64,000 bases of DNA from Onchidella celtica (taxonomy: Eukaryota > Mollusca > Gastropoda > Systellommatophora > Onchidiidae). Under the pieces are notes generated by a model. That model searched no databases, was not told the origin of the DNA, and was given only the letters and a program-made list of their open reading frames with translations. The translations under genes were made by a program, and so were the position numbers. Position 1 is the first letter of the stretch; the number at the start of each line of letters is the position of its first letter. Shown here piece by piece: positions 31,969 to 45,585 of the stretch. Where the stretch lies: positions 35,687,307 to 35,751,306 of the forward strand of contig OZ007573.1 in assembly GCA_963931925.1 (NCBI GenBank), in the 5' to 3' direction.

Positions 31969-34900
31969 TTGAAAAAACATCTAGGCGAATGAATGCAGCT
32001 GCACATGCCAGACACGGGCTTACTACTATACTGAGTACCCGGGAACATGCAACTAAGACACAACTGCATATGAGCGCTTTGCCTAAATCATCGCTGGACG
32101 GGTAGACCAATAGCCAACAATGCGTTTCCCCCCATTCCTTCTCCCAGGAGTTTAAAGGTCCAAATCGCGTGCAATAGCGGAACAAAATACCGCCAGAAAC
32201 TAGGAATAGTACTGCCTTCTTTCAGTATTTAGCATTATGTAACGCATACAATACTCTACTGACATTGCAATCAATTGTCACACTTTCCATATTCTATACA
32301 ACAAAACGGGAATTGTGCAAATGTACAATACGAGTATAATGTAGAAGAGGAAAGAAAGTCAATATGATGATATTTCTGCAGTTCTCAAATCGTGATTATT
32401 TTCTCATTCTCAAAATCTAAAAAACAACAAGTGCCTTGTTAACTAAATCAATAGGCCTCTTAAAATGACACCCAGAATTACGCTCATATCCAGCATTATG
32501 ATCACATACAGATCCATGGAAACATACTAACAGAACAGAATGGAGCACGTACTTGACATTACCATTCATTAGTATCACACCTAGACACACACTCGCGGGA
32601 GCGAACACACGCACACATGCAAATGGAACGTAGTTTTACATTACTGTTCGTTAGTATAACGACTACACAGACATACACACGCGTGCGCGCGAGCACACAC
32701 ACACACACACACACACACATTTTAATAAGAAAAAAATGACAAAAGCTTCAATTTTCCGTAAAAACACTGGCGCAATTCACAAAAAGATTCTCGCACATAA
32801 TTATTTCTGAAGAGATCTGCGGGATCCACACGCATTTCTCAATGATCTCTTTTACTTCAGGCAGATCAAGTCGGGAAAACCAGAAAAACACAACAACAAC
32901 AACAACAAAAACTGACAAAATCTGGAGAAATTATAAAGAATTATCTTTTCACAGCTCATTCTTTATCTCTGCTGGAAAAAAACATCAACTATGCGAGCTT
33001 ATTCATTCATTGCTCGATAGAATTAAAGAGAACAGATTAAAGCGATTTCCGGGGCTTCTTTTTTTAACCCTCAAACACCCAAAAACAACAGCAAGTCTTC
33101 TAATTTCACGCTGTGCAGCTGATAAGAGAACCCGAACAAGTGGTTAAGGCTGGGAGAGAGAAAGAGAGAGAAAAAAGCCCAGCATCAACAGCGCGTAAAT
33201 GATTTCCCAACTGCTCCGGGATTTGTACGCCAAAAACATATTCCATGATAAAAGGGAGAAGCCAAAATAAGGGGATTAGTGATGGCTTACCCTTTCATTG
33301 CCAAAGCCGAAAAACTTGTCATTTTTATGTAGTCCTGGTTACTTGTAGATCTGAAAAAAGGCGACGCTTTGGCGTAGTAAACATAAAATAACTTAATAAT
33401 ACCAGCTTCTGATACAGAATAATCACTAGCAAATGGACAGTATGCAATCATCACGACATGTTGTCGACACGAGGCTATCCACATTTTTTTGGAGCTTGTT
33501 AAAGCTTTTTTGAATGAGGACGACAGACGCAAATTTCAGTCCCCTCGCGGGTCATTCAGTTTCAGTTGTTAACATTTTATTGGGTGAAGGTGACATAACA
33601 AAACGTTGCTCAGCTAGATTTGTGATAATAAGCAGTAAAGGCTTGAATCATTCTGTGTCTCAAATGAATTCAGTGGGACTAACAAACAGACCCAGTCTTT
33701 AAAAAATCTAAAAATAAAATAATTATCAAAACTGATTTCTACAGAAAAGCAGCTGAGCTTTTCGGAATTAGCCAGGCCCGATAAACGTCTATGGGCGGCC
33801 GGACTGTTGACTCCAGGCCGTTCGTTGGAAAAGACTGGCTTAAAAGCTTCTCGCGCCATCATTACGTAGATATCATCTCTCAGAGCCAAGGGCTTGGACT
33901 ACATGCTGACCAATATGAAACTACCGCAGCAGCAGCTGTTTGTCATTTCAGTATCAAACATACACAGACAGATGAAAAGGAGGTGGGCTGAAGATGAGAG
34001 AAGAGGTAATTCAAAGTAAACCACAGGAGAGAGAAATGAATGAAACGAGAATGGACAATACTGAAAGATGAAAGATGAAGAGCTGGATAAGTTAGATGTC
34101 GGAAAGGTGAGACGAGGTCATTCAGAGAGAAAGAGAAAGAAAGAAATCAAACACCGCTGAAACTTGGCAGAACATTCTGAGACCAGCAAACTAATGTACG
34201 TGTATATGTGTAAAGCTTGAAGTGACGAACATCCAATGTATAGCAAATTACTCAGAAGTAGAAGACTCCCCATTGCTGTCCTCTATCCCGCATCAAAGCA
34301 CAGTTAACGACATAGACTTGCTTTTCAAACCGCCCGGGGTACGAGAAAGGTAGTCCAGGTATTCTATGAACGATTATAAATCCAACTGATTAAAATCGGT
34401 GGCTTAATCAATTATTAAAACGCACATTCGGAAAAATAATTGCTGTCTGTATCGGCGCTATAAAAAATGAGCCATTTTGTACAAAAGCAAGAGAGAGAGA
34501 GAGAGATTTAAAAACGGTTTAAAGATGCTGAAAGTAATTAATGTAAATAAATTTCAATGGCCGAATCGTATGTAATGCACTCATTATGGCTCACTCTAGG
34601 TCTTACATACAAAGGATTATTCATATTTGATCTATATTACATTTTTTTTGTTAATGGCCACTTAATCTCGTGGACCTCACAAGATGCCGTTCTCAGCCAC
34701 ATTTACGGATAAAATAATACAGTACATCTAAAGGGGGAAGTAAATTAATAATTATGGAATGTATGATTTCTAACGCCACGGGGAAATTAAAATCCAGAAG
34801 ACCAAGCCCTCCTTCATTTCACACCAAAGTGACTGATAAAATATGTTATCGGGATACAATATCTTTGAAGACGCCGAAAAAAAAATCTTACCAGCTGCAT

Positions 34901-37900
34901 CTTTACCTCGAGATAGCACGGTTTTTTGGAGAAGTACAGTAGATCATAGCGCAGATCTCAGCCCGTCGTCTGTCTTCAAGCCATGACCTTCCATTCCAGA
35001 ACGTTATAGTGTAAAGGGATACGCTGACAAGCAACTGCATAAAGAACAACCAGGAAAAAAAAAACACCACGCCCACGCCCTCCAAGATACTGAATTGAAA
35101 CCACAAGCCATATGAATCAAGATTTATGCCAACCCCTTTGACATCTGCTAAACACGGTTCTATAATATCCCCAGCGCTCAAAGGTCGACTCAATACAATA
35201 CATTTCCGCCGGCCCTTATGACTGTGCACGGCTATTAGAGACAAATCAAACTCCGCGTAGTTGACGCTGGTATGTCCCCTTGCAATGCCGAATGTCCTTA
35301 ATCCCGCATTTGAATGCGGACAGGTGTAACTGGAGACGCAGTACGCTGTGATGTGCTAAATCAAAAACTGACCACTGTCGTCTGTAAATAATGACTCTTT
35401 GAGCCCTCAAGGGTTAAAATAGGTTAGAATAGACATTAGCTTCCTCAGACAAGCAATATAACCTCTTTGACCAATGTTATCACAAAGAGAGGTTGAAATT
35501 TAAAACAAGTCGCAAAAAATCGGTTAGGTCTTTGCCTTCTCTGACCAAATTGTCCCACGCAATTTACGAAAACAGATTCTGATATGCCGGATGCCATGTC
35601 ATTTTTATATAAATTAATCGCAAATTCTGACCTCTCTTCTACTGTTAACTAGAGGCATTTCTGAATCACAAATTAAAAAAATAAAAATAGGATTAAACAA
35701 GGAACAAGTCAGCATCTTCCAACAACCGGAAAAAAAAAAACTTTTTAAAAAAGACAAAATACAAAATGTTATGTCACGACGTGAGGGTCCGCCTAAAGCT
35801 AAAGTATGTACTATCAAAACATTTAAATAAACAATGAAGGAATACCCAAAACTTTATTTTAAAAACCCGTTTCTGCTACCCAAACAAAAATGACTCAACG
35901 CCAATTAAAGACGCAAACAGCATTGCTCATTTCACACCGTGAAGATGCTCAAAGTAACCAGCACAATCATATTTTACGCTCCACACCAAATCAATTAAGC
36001 AACCTGCATGCACGTCTTGTTGACTTGAGAACACAAGAAACAGCAAAGTTCCCAACAGCCAAAACCCGTCACTGGCGGCTCTTTCTGGCCACAACTAGCT
36101 TGTACCCCGTCCAAACAGAGTCATCAATCTTCCTACCTGATCGGGCTATCCCATTTTGTCCGTTTCCGCTGAAAGCTCCGTTGACCTTGTCTCGAGACAG
36201 AACGGGTCATTTGACAAACCCAACCAGAGAACCGTTGTCTTCGGATCGCTCCAACCTGAGAATTTTTAAACGGTAATTGTCAGTTGGCACAACGGTCATT
36301 AATCACGTGGTCAATGACATGGCGCCCGGAGCAGGACGCCGGCGGAACAGCAAAGCGCTAGAGGGAGCCCAATCCATCTATGTTTGACAACGGATGCTCC
36401 CTGCGTCAAAAATACGATCCCTGACAATCGATACTCCCTGCCTTGTGAAGCCACGTGATCAAAGACAGACTGGAAATGATCAAGTGAAGCATGGCATTGT
36501 GTGTGCCATTCCATCATCGTCCTTTTTTCTTTTTTCTTTTTCTTCCTTTACCCTCAAATTCTTTTGATCTATCTTGCATTTCTTTTAAGAGGGTGGAGGT
36601 GGGGTGGGGGGGGGGGGGGGAAGCGATCTCTGTCTGACATAAGTGTAACTAAGTTCAACCTGTTTTTCATAATATATTCATTTTTTTTCCCCTAATCTCA
36701 TTGGGTTCTGTTATCATAATTATGTCTCCCAGTCTCTCCCTACCGCCCCATTCGCTTATATCTTCTAACCAACAAAAAAACCACCACCACCCTAACCGAG
36801 CACCCCCTCCCCACAACAATCATATACTGATAACAAATTTTGTTATGCGTATGCTGTGTCGTAGTTCTAGATGTTGCAGCTTTTATGAGATGTCCATGTT
36901 TTGCCTCACAGTAAACGCAAACGATCTATTCAATCTTAAAACCTGACCTTCCCCCTTATCACGCGAACCAAATGTAGCTGAAGATTTTATACCGCACTCC
37001 ATGCCTTCCACATCATAGATTTTGCAGATCACATGAAATTTCAATTTTAACTCTTCGTTTCACAGTAAACATAAGGGGCCCGTTCAAAGTTCAAAATCCT
37101 TGACAACCTCCAAACAACAACTCAGTTTTGGCGGTCAGTAACTGTAGCTACTGTAGATTGTATCTCGTTATCTAAAAACATGGCATCTTTTATTCATGGC
37201 TGTCTGGACAGAAACGAAACAAATAATAAATCATTTTTTAAAAAAATGATTCAGCAGGTAGATTATCTGTGAAAATCATCATCTCACCAGCCACAGCGCG
37301 TATTTTGGCACCGCCATTATAGAGTGTGGAAAACATACTCATTTCATCGCAGCGCTAAGGACGCACCCCAGGTTTGTGCCAAGCATGTATGGGGGAATCT
37401 CGTTTTAACAAAGTGGTTTGGCTTCAGAGTGAGACGTTTATTGTTGGCTGTTAATGCCGCTGACAGACAGAAGGTGCCACGCTAATTCTTGTTCCATGTA
37501 GCCGATGATAGATTTCAATCAGTGCGCAGTTGTCGCTTGTTATCATGCAGACGTATTTTTCTCCCTATTTCTTTAAAATCATAGCATTTACAGTTTCAAG
37601 TTGCAGTGCAGCTTACAGTAAAATCCATTTATCGATGGCTTTCCTTGTCATTGAGTCGCAAATGGGCAATAAATTGTCAGAGATGTCAATTGCTGATAAG
37701 GTATTTCGTCCTTCCGTCTGTAAGGACCACTGTTGCGACTTTTCAAATGGCAAATTAACTTATGTGCGAAATTTTGTTGATATGACCAAATTTAGCTGAG
37801 GGGTTAATTTAAACAGAACGAATTTACTTCCTAAACCTTTTATTATATTTTTTGTCATTCCGCGTGTGAGCATCGGTGTTGCAAATCTTCCGATGTCAAA

Positions 37901-39642
37901 TTAACGTACATGCGAAAGTTTCCTTTACCTGTGACAAATTCTATTTGACAAATGACTTTCAACACAATGAATTCGACTCCTACACTCTCTGACATGTTAA
38001 TTAAATTTGTGTAAACACTGTACAGATTTAGGTGTGAAATCCTAAAATTAGCACTATGGCACGGGAACCGTGACATCTGAGCGGACGTAAAAGGTCAATA
38101 TCCGGAACCTGCTCCAAAACCACGTGGGGTTGACTCGATTCGAGCTAGCGTTCGCTGTGGTGTGCGATGAACTTTGCGTAAATTAATGAATCAGTAACAC
38201 CGCTCCATGCTATGTCTTTCGTTCTAGATATATACCGGAATAGTTCCTGTCCGTATAGGCATCTATGTTACTTAAGCCGGTGGCGTGTACAGAAGATTTT
38301 ACTTTAGCAGGTTTGTGTTGCTAACCTACTGCAAAAGGCTGCTACTTAATTGCTTTTCTTATAATTAATATAGAATCTACCGGGACGATCATTTAGAACA
38401 GTGTTTCTCAAGATTGCGGGTGGCAGTGTTTTGGTGGGGCGTGGAAATTCAGAATCGGGTGTTGGGATAATATGCTGTACACTTTGTCCGACCATGGTTT
38501 GTTTTTGTTGTTGTTGTTGTTTAAAATTGAAGTGGGGCATGGAATAAAACAATTTTTTTTGTATAAAAACACTGATTTGGAACGTTTTCCATCACTGGGG
38601 AGAAGAACTACTACATTCTGAAAACTCACCATAAACATTAGTGATATCAAAGAAATCAAAACTACTGACATTTTTCAACTGGAAAAGAACTGTACAAATT
38701 TCATACGTCATATTCATTTAACTACAATTCTAAGAAGGCTGACGTCAGGGGACAATCATGGTGTTTTACATAGAAAACTGGAGCTGAACAGTGAGCATAA
38801 CCACTCAGTATTTTTCTCTATTTGGCTTTGTAGTTGGACTACGTCCATCTTTCAACATTCCTCTAAGAATGATTCCAACATTCGAAATGACCTGTTTGTC
38901 AAAGACCGTCCATGGCCCAGTGATAGAAATGGCTGGAAACGGTGAAGATTCTGAGATCCATCAAAGACCACGCAAGAACGGTTTTAAGTAGGCAGGTTTT
39001 AGTGTTGAGCAAAGATACTGAGATGAAAGGTCCAAGGACTACATACGAAAAATAAACACGGACACACAGAGGACACATCTGTTTTTCTCTCGTTCTCTTT
39101 GCTAGGGCCAATGTGTTTAACTGCTCAACTGTGTTTCCGTGAAAACTGCAAAGGGGGGGGGGGGTTGCAACAGGGATTAAGAAAACTTTGAACTCATAGT
39201 ATGCAGTATAAAAAAAAAACAAAAAAAAACGTAAAAGATGTATACTCGTACATCGAGGGTATTGCAATGCGTTATCGTACGTACATGGAATTACCAGTGA
39301 CAGAATCTATTATGTGAAAATGTGGAAAACGCAAAATTCTTTCTGAACTTCTATAAACATTTCTTCTACTTACTGTCATTTTTTTTTTTTTTTTAATGAT
39401 TACGACTGCAATTGTATCAACAGTTTACATGAAGCGGGCCAAATATTATGGAGAACGCGACACGACAGATTCTTGCCCACAAAAAAATGTGATTGTAGCA
39501 TGTTTTGAAGTATTCGATGTCCGCCCTTCTGTCAGTTCGTCCACCCATCCACCCTTATTGCCTTTTGCCATTTGCTGAGAGCAACAATTAAGCCGAAATG
39601 TAAAGAAAATGGTTTGAGGTTTTTGTTTCAGGAGGATCACAT

Positions 39643-39692
39643 TGATAAACAAAGCCCTATATGAATCTGGCATGGATGCCAAAAGGTTTTTC
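39643..39692. repeat. 50-bp direct repeat, first copy
   Basis: GATAAACAAAGCCCT and ATGAATCTGGCATGGATGCC within this segment recur at 40461-40510 with about four mismatches in 50 bp. The copies lie about 820 bp apart. Confidence 0.85.
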
Positions 39693-40460
39693 TAAGGGCA
39701 GTCCCTTAGCATTTGAAGGAAATCACACCTTCGCATTCATAAGTATTGTTTCGCTTTATGTAAGTATCTTTATTTGGAGTATACTGACTCACTGATATCT
39801 GTGAAAATGGGTCATCAAAACTCAGGAACAAAGCCACCCTTGCTCAGACAGCCTCTCAAGTATTCCATCACCCTGGTATTCAAGTTATATCGGTCCCAAC
39901 CACCTGCTCGCAATTGTTTTTCGCTTTAACTTTATAAAGACTCGACGTACAATACTATAACAAATAGCACAGCTGAACGTTATAAAATATAGCAATGCCG
40001 GCATTTACTACCGAGAGGAATTGTTTTGGGTTTTCTACAGAAAGGAGGCATTTCATTGTACTTTTACGCATACGAAACTATGAAGTCAAAACTTCTCTAG
40101 ACATTTCCGACCATTCAATCTTTGCAGTATTCCAAAATCGTCCCAAAAATTAACAAGGGTACAATAATCACCTTAAAACGATTACACTGTAAGCATCCAG
40201 TTTTGTTAAGAATGTTTAAATGCAAATCACTTAATGACAACCAACGGCTTTGAAGAGAGGCTAAGACAACATAGACTGAGACATATGCGTAAGTTATAAT
40301 CGTTTGTTGCGACACCGGAACGTCTTAAGGCAGGCGTCTCGGCAAAGACATCGATCATTCCGCACGTTTCATGTGTATCGAGAGAAATAATTGAAAGTCT
40401 TTGATGGCGTGAGGAGGTTCCAAACAGACATTACACGGAAGCATTCAATACACGTTCAAA

Positions 40461-40510
40461 GACAAACAAAGCCCTTTATGAATCTGGCATGGATGCCAAA
40501 AGATTTGTCT
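40461..40510. repeat. 50-bp direct repeat, second copy
   Basis: Partner of 39643-39692. It leads directly into the GTT/GCT-rich trinucleotide field. Confidence 0.85.
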
Positions 40511-40511
40511 A

Positions 40512-40770
40512 TTTTCGTGTTGCTGTTGCTGCTGTGGTGGCTTCTGCTGCTGTTGCTGTTGATATGATTGCTTTAGTCGATGTTCTTGTTATGACTGCTT
40601 TAGTCGATGTTGTTGCTATGATTGCTTTTGTCATTGTTTCTGCTGCTGTTGTTGTTATGATTGCTTTTGTCGCTGTTGTTACTGCTGGGCTTTTTTCCCG
40701 GTGTTTCAGTTATTACTGCCTCTAAGGATGTTGTTGTTGTTGTTGTTGTTGCTGCTGCTGTTATTGTCTT
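40512..40770. repeat. GTT/GCT trinucleotide-rich field
   Basis: Runs of TGTTGCTGCTG and GTTGTTGTTGTT, interrupted by repeats of a GATTGCTTTWGTCGATGTT-like word. Val/Ala-rich and Thr/Asn-rich frames result from it and are not taken as genes. Confidence 0.8.
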
Positions 40771-42007
40771 CGGCGAACACACAACAAACGCAGATCCAGA
40801 ACTACACCATCATTTCCAGAGGTGAAAATGACCCCAGCTGTACAAAATTCCATTGTGTAAACAAAAAGTTGAGCTAACACAAACCATGATCCCTCTGTCC
40901 CCCGGGCTTCAGGAAGAGGATTGGCGCCACTCAAAGTGTTACGCTCTTGATATTGTGAACAGAAAAACAGAAAAAGCCCCTTAGTTTTTACGGCTTTTGT
41001 GATAACTTCCTGTGTAGCGTTATATTACGTGCCAAAAAAACTAGTGTTCCCATTATCTTCAATATGCAACTAGGGCGATAAAAAATGCACATTTTAAGAC
41101 CCCCCTGATAGCAGAGTTCTATGCTGGCATACGAATAAAATCCAAAAAAAGCGAGTGATATAACGTAGAGTTAATAGGATATAACACATTGCGCGTCCCG
41201 GCGCTCAAGAACAAGGTAAAGCCAGGCTCTATTTGAGAAAGCATGTACAGTATGACTAGACTTAGATCGATCCTGGATTCTTGTTAGCTGTTTTCTAACA
41301 CAGAAATATTGCTGTTCTTTATCAATCGACTACTGTAGCTTCACTACATACTGCCTCCTCTGTGCTGTCGGTATCGACATCAGGAATAGACTTGGTAATC
41401 ATTTACTGCTGTTGGTACTGCTTTTGGAGCAATAGTAAAATAGAACGCTGCTATTCCGGTCTGATGGCTGTTCCAATTCCGAAGGGTCATTCAGGCCTAG
41501 TCACATTCTTCCTATTAAAATCAATCATCCGTTTTGAGACATTTTTAGATGCCGCGTCACCGAAACCGAATCGTCCGATTTCTAGCCATAGCTTTGTCCT
41601 TAATCCTCACCTCGATTCACTTTATCGGAAAAGTGCTGTATTAGGCTCTCCTGATCAGGTCTTCTCGTAAGCCACTGTAAGACATGCCGGACATCACGCC
41701 ACGGGCTAAGAATGCACCAAATGGCGTGAATTCTGACGAGTCCCATTTCAGACTAGGCACCTCACACCGTTTCATGAAGTCCCGCCTAGGCGTCTCGGCT
41801 CATCTGACGAGGGGGTAACTCTCAATCGTTAGTCATGCACTTACATTCCGGCAGATTGGTCAAAGCCAAAGCAGATCATAATAAAAGAGAGCTACAGGCG
41901 GCAGAGAGTTGCCCCCTCCCTTTCCTAGTATAAGATCATCGGCGCCATGAGCCGAACATAAAACACGATCAATTTGCAGTGGCTTTCTGGAAGATTGATT
42001 CCATAAG

Positions 42008-42015
42008 CTCAGAGC
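42008..42015. repeat. P-element target-site duplication, left copy
   Basis: CTCAGAGC directly precedes the left terminal inverted repeat and is repeated exactly at 45586-45593. Eight base pairs is the duplication length of the P superfamily. Confidence 0.93.
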
Positions 42016-42076
42016 CTAGGCGCCCTTACCAACAGGCCAGGTAACCGGAAAGTAGGGCAAGGTTCATGGAGGCCCA
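42016..42076 (+). repeat. P-element left terminal inverted repeat
   Basis: A 61-bp arm starting CTAGGCGCCC and ending GGAGGCCCA, matching the reverse complement of 45525-45585 at about 57 of 61 positions. Confidence 0.93.
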
Positions 42077-42591
42077 GCCTCGGACCGACGCTCTGACTCC
42101 TCTGAGGTGCATTGTGCTGTCGCAGAGCTAACCACTGGAGTTAATCGCCCTTGGCATTTGATGCCGGATGCTATCAAGTACAATGAATCCACCTTAAGAC
42201 ACCGCGATACCCTCTGTATTATCTGCAAACTTACTTTGAATCGTATTCGAACACCCCTGTGAGGTATTCACTCCAACAAAGCCATAGTCCAATTGAATGT
42301 TTTTGTGGGAAAGTTGAATTGTTGGTGGTGTGGTCATTCTATTCTCATATGTTCTGGAATATTATAACTGTAGTTTGAATGCAAGTATACTCTAAAAGCT
42401 TAGGAGAGAGTTTGTGAAGATAATTCAGTGTGATTTTGTTGATTTCAAGTGTAGTGAGATCAACATTAATATTGCCATCTAGGCTAAATATCTTGATCGT
42501 GGTGCTAGAATCTTACTGAACTCACTTGTTTAGATTGGGAACGTTATTATCCCAATATTCTTGACTGTGTTTAGTTTTCTTTGTTACTGTC
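42077..42591 (+). other. P-element 5' untranslated and promoter region
   Basis: About 515 bp between the left arm and the first ATG. It contains a minus-strand tRNA-like A-box phrase CCAGTGGTTAGCTCTGCGAC (near 42125-42145) without a convincing B box. The transposase promoter should lie here, but no clear TATA element was identified. Confidence 0.4.
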
Positions 42592-45110
42592 ATGGGTAGA
42601 AAGTGCTCAGTATACGGTTGTAGAACTGGTTACAGGAATGAAAACACAGACAATAAAGTTACTGTGTACAGATTCCCAAAGGATAAAGAGAAGTTGTCGG
42701 CATGGATTAGCAAATTACCAAATAAACTAAAAACAGAGGATGTCACTGACTTTATGGGAATATGCGCACTTCACTGGCCTGACGACACACCTATGGTAAG
42801 AACCTCTGGAAGATATTTTGCTCCCGCAGTTTTTCCAAATGTTCCCCCTTCATGTGTACCCAGTACATCAAGTTGTTGTACTCCAAGACAAACCAAAAAG
42901 GCCACGCAACAAGCACGTGCCGTGGACATTGATGAGATGGCAGCATTCAGAGAGCTTGACTCATTTAAGACAGACAAGTTTCATGACACATTTCTTTCAA
43001 AGCTGCAAACTGAGGGCTTACTGGCTTTTACAGCTGATAAATCACAGTATGTTTTCGTCAGTCATGATAGAGATGGGCCTGTTCACAAATTCTCAATTTA
43101 TTTTGATCTGTTTAATGGAGGGGGAAGCAATCACTTTAAAATTCGAAGCTTACCACAGACTAAAGAAGATTGACCACTCCTTCATCAAAACCATACGTTG
43201 CTGGAGCGAACTGGATGAGGTACTACGCTTCATTGTCAGGCAAGATAATGAGCCAGCGTGCAAGAAAATCGATTTTTTGTTGAACAGCATCAGGCTCCAG
43301 AACTCGCCAAAGAATAGATGTCTCTATTCAGCAGACGACTTGCTTCTCGCCTTTACTTGGTATGCCAAGTCACGAGCTCTGTATATTTCTCTGAGAGAGC
43401 ATCTTCCGCTGCCATCAGTGTCAACACTAAAAAAAGTCACAAGCATGTCAAAGAATGTCAGTGATGAATCTCTCTTTACTTCGCTTTTTGCTGGGAGGGA
43501 AGACAGGAGCAAGTGTTGCATTTTAATTATAGATGAAGTCTATGTCAAGGCCTCCATATCCTATCGTGGCGGTGCAGTGTTTGGGTATGCTGTAGATGTG
43601 CCAGGGAAAATAGCCACTACCCTGCTGTGCATCATGGTGAAGTGTTTCTTTGGCGCCAAGTCTTTTCTAATCAAGCTTCTTCCTTGTCATGCCCTGAAAG
43701 CTGCATTTCAGTTCGAGAAAGTAACAGAAACTATCCATGATTTGGAGAAGTGGGGTGCAACTGTCGTGGCCATCATAAACGACAACAATAGAATGAATCA
43801 GTCATTCTTTAACAGGTTCCCAAAAATTAACCCTCAAACTCCCTGGATTGCACAGTCACCGTGTGACGCTTCGAGACCCCTATTTCTCATTTACGATCCT
43901 GTCCATCTCTTGAAGAATCTGAGGAACAACTGGATCACTGAAAAAACAAAATCCATTGATTTTCATGCACCAGACTCAGACACCCCCAAGACAGCCAAAT
44001 GGTCAGACCTCCAAGAGCTTCTCCAGCATGAAAGCAAGACCTTGGTCCAAACTGTCAGACCTGACCAACACTGCTGTCCACCCCAACAATATTCAAAGGC
44101 AGAAAGTGTCCTTAGCTCTGCAAGTATTCTCGGAAAGGACCAGTGCTGCTTTGGAGACTTGTTCTGCATCAACACCATCGTGGAGGGAGACAGCTCATTT
44201 CATTGATAGCGTCTTGCGATTGTGGAGAGTCTTCAACACCAAGACCCCCATTCAACACATCCATTTGAGAGATCCCGACCAAAAAGGAAGTCACCAACTT
44301 GAAATTCTCCAGTTCTGGGCTGAGTGTGCCTCACTGATGAAGCCTACCAACCCACAGAGAGTGAAAACACTCACCAGAGACACAGCCAGTGCTTTGTCAT
44401 GGACATGTAGGTGTCTCATCGACGTGTGCCATTTCCTATTGAGGACTGATTCACCTCTTCGCCATCAATATGTTACACTTGGATTCTTCCAACAAGACGA
44501 CATAGAGAAACACTTCGCTCACTTTCGAATGGCAAGTGGATGCAACTACTATATCACAGCCCAAGATGTAGCACATACACACTCTATAGACAGGACCAAC
44601 CGGGTGCTGGAGACTTCACTGGACATTGACTATTCCAAGACACATCACATGTGCAGTCTCTGTTTAGAGGAGGAGCTTCTAATTCTTGATGACATGTCCA
44701 CTCCAGCCAGCACTGTATCTTCTGATGAGAGAATGTCTTTATTTTACATTGGAGGATATCTTGCGCAGAAGCATCCAGAGTTTAGAGGGGATCCATTTGC
44801 TGTCGGTGATGAGATAAAGAAGTTCACGGCAACGCTAAACAGAGGTGGACTGAATTGTCCAAATGAAGGCCTTTTTCAGTTGCTTCTCTACATGTACATA
44901 TTTTTTATCGGAACAAAAGAGCCGTGCTGTCGGAAGAGACTAGTGAGAATTTTCATTGATTTCCCGGCTATCTTCCACATAGACATGGATGTGAACAATG
45001 TTCTAACAATGCGCATAGTGAACATTTTCATGAAGCGCTTCTGTCTTCACACCCAAATATCCACTCCAGAACAATCCCACAGGAAGGTGGCAAAATTATC
45101 ATCACAGTAG
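42592..45110 (+). pseudogene. THAP-domain P-element transposase, broken by two frameshifts
   Basis: Three overlapping frames make up one transposase of about 830 codons. Frame 1 (42592 to about 43130) starts with a C2CH THAP zinc finger: C5, C10, C58, H61, with YRFPKDKEKLSAWI and a following FAPAVFP box. This domain binds the transposon ends. Frame 2 (about 43130-44040) has IIDEVYVK with the first catalytic Asp near 43532, IINDNNRMN with the second (43781-43783), and YDPVHLLKNLRNN, the conserved DPxHxxKxxRNN block. Frame 3 (about 44040-45110) has QQDDIEKHF with the likely third catalytic residue, Glu, at 44505-44507, the block equivalent to the Drosophila and THAP9 Glu. The frame moves by +1 near 43115-43150, close to a G5 run, and again near 44040-44055. 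No splice sites explain these steps. Otherwise the catalytic blocks are kept, so decay is recent; sequencing error is an alternative. Confidence 0.9.
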
Positions 45111-45524
45111 ACATTTAGCTTACATCAAGGCCCCTATTTGCAAGGATGTAACCTGATTGTCTGGTAAGTTGGTATTAATTAGTTGCTGCTGTCATTTCTA
45201 TATTTATGCCCTTGCTGCCTGTCTTTGCTAATCAATACCTTTTTTCCTTCTGTACACTGTTACTAAATTCTTTTCAAGTGCCATCTCTGAAAACTTGCTT
45301 ATGTTGTGTGAAAGAAACACATCAACTGCACCTTTTTATCTTTGATGCTGCTCAAATTTGGTTCCACTGTATCACTGAATACACAAAGACATATTGATTA
45401 ATCTGTAACGGCTTTAACATACGTTCAATTTGTGAAGGGGAGGGATGAAGTCGATGGAGAGGGGCCAAGATTTGTAAAACACCAATCCTCGCTTATTTCA
45501 CCCATGCGTGAAAGCCTACATTGT

Positions 45525-45585
45525 TGGGCCTCCATGAACCTTGGCCTACTTCCCGGTTACCTGGCCTGTTAGTAGGGGCGCCTAG
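45525..45585 (-). repeat. P-element right terminal inverted repeat
   Basis: Inverted partner of 42016-42076; ends GGCGCCTAG at 45585, immediately followed by CTCAGAGC. Confidence 0.93.

Larger units (their letters stand above)
31973..42007. other. Long non-coding region
   Basis: Ten kilobases without a recognised gene. It contains (CA)n at about 32690-32720, a G-run at about 36600-36620, a diverged 65-bp duplication (about 37731-37795 and 37877-37953, sharing CAAATTAAC..A/GTGCGAAA), another G-run at about 39153-39165, and a 50-bp direct repeat pair (39643 and 40461). A GTT/GCT trinucleotide field occupies about 40515-40765. The short frames have no domains. Confidence 0.45.
42016..45585 (+). 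mobile_element. P-superfamily DNA transposon with THAP transposase
   Basis: A 3570-bp element. The left terminal inverted repeat is 42016-42076 and the right is 45525-45585. The 61-bp arms agree at about 57 positions (mismatches at arm positions 11, 15, 34 and 42) and begin CTAGGCGCCC. An exact 8-bp duplication flanks it. Inside is a THAP-domain transposase gene, interrupted by two frameshifts. The well-kept ends suggest the element could still be mobilised if transposase is supplied elsewhere in the genome. Confidence 0.95.

Noticed and set aside
35890-36276. 128-codon plus-strand frame
   Set aside because: No recognisable domain, signal or neighbouring gene structure; consistent with a chance frame.
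40489-40725. Val/Ala-rich membrane-like frame
   Set aside because: Encoded by GTT/GCT trinucleotide repeats; hydrophobicity is a by-product of the repeat.
42592-43173. Host THAP-domain regulator gene
   Set aside because: Lies inside an element with terminal inverted repeats and 8-bp duplications and continues, through a frameshift, into transposase blocks.
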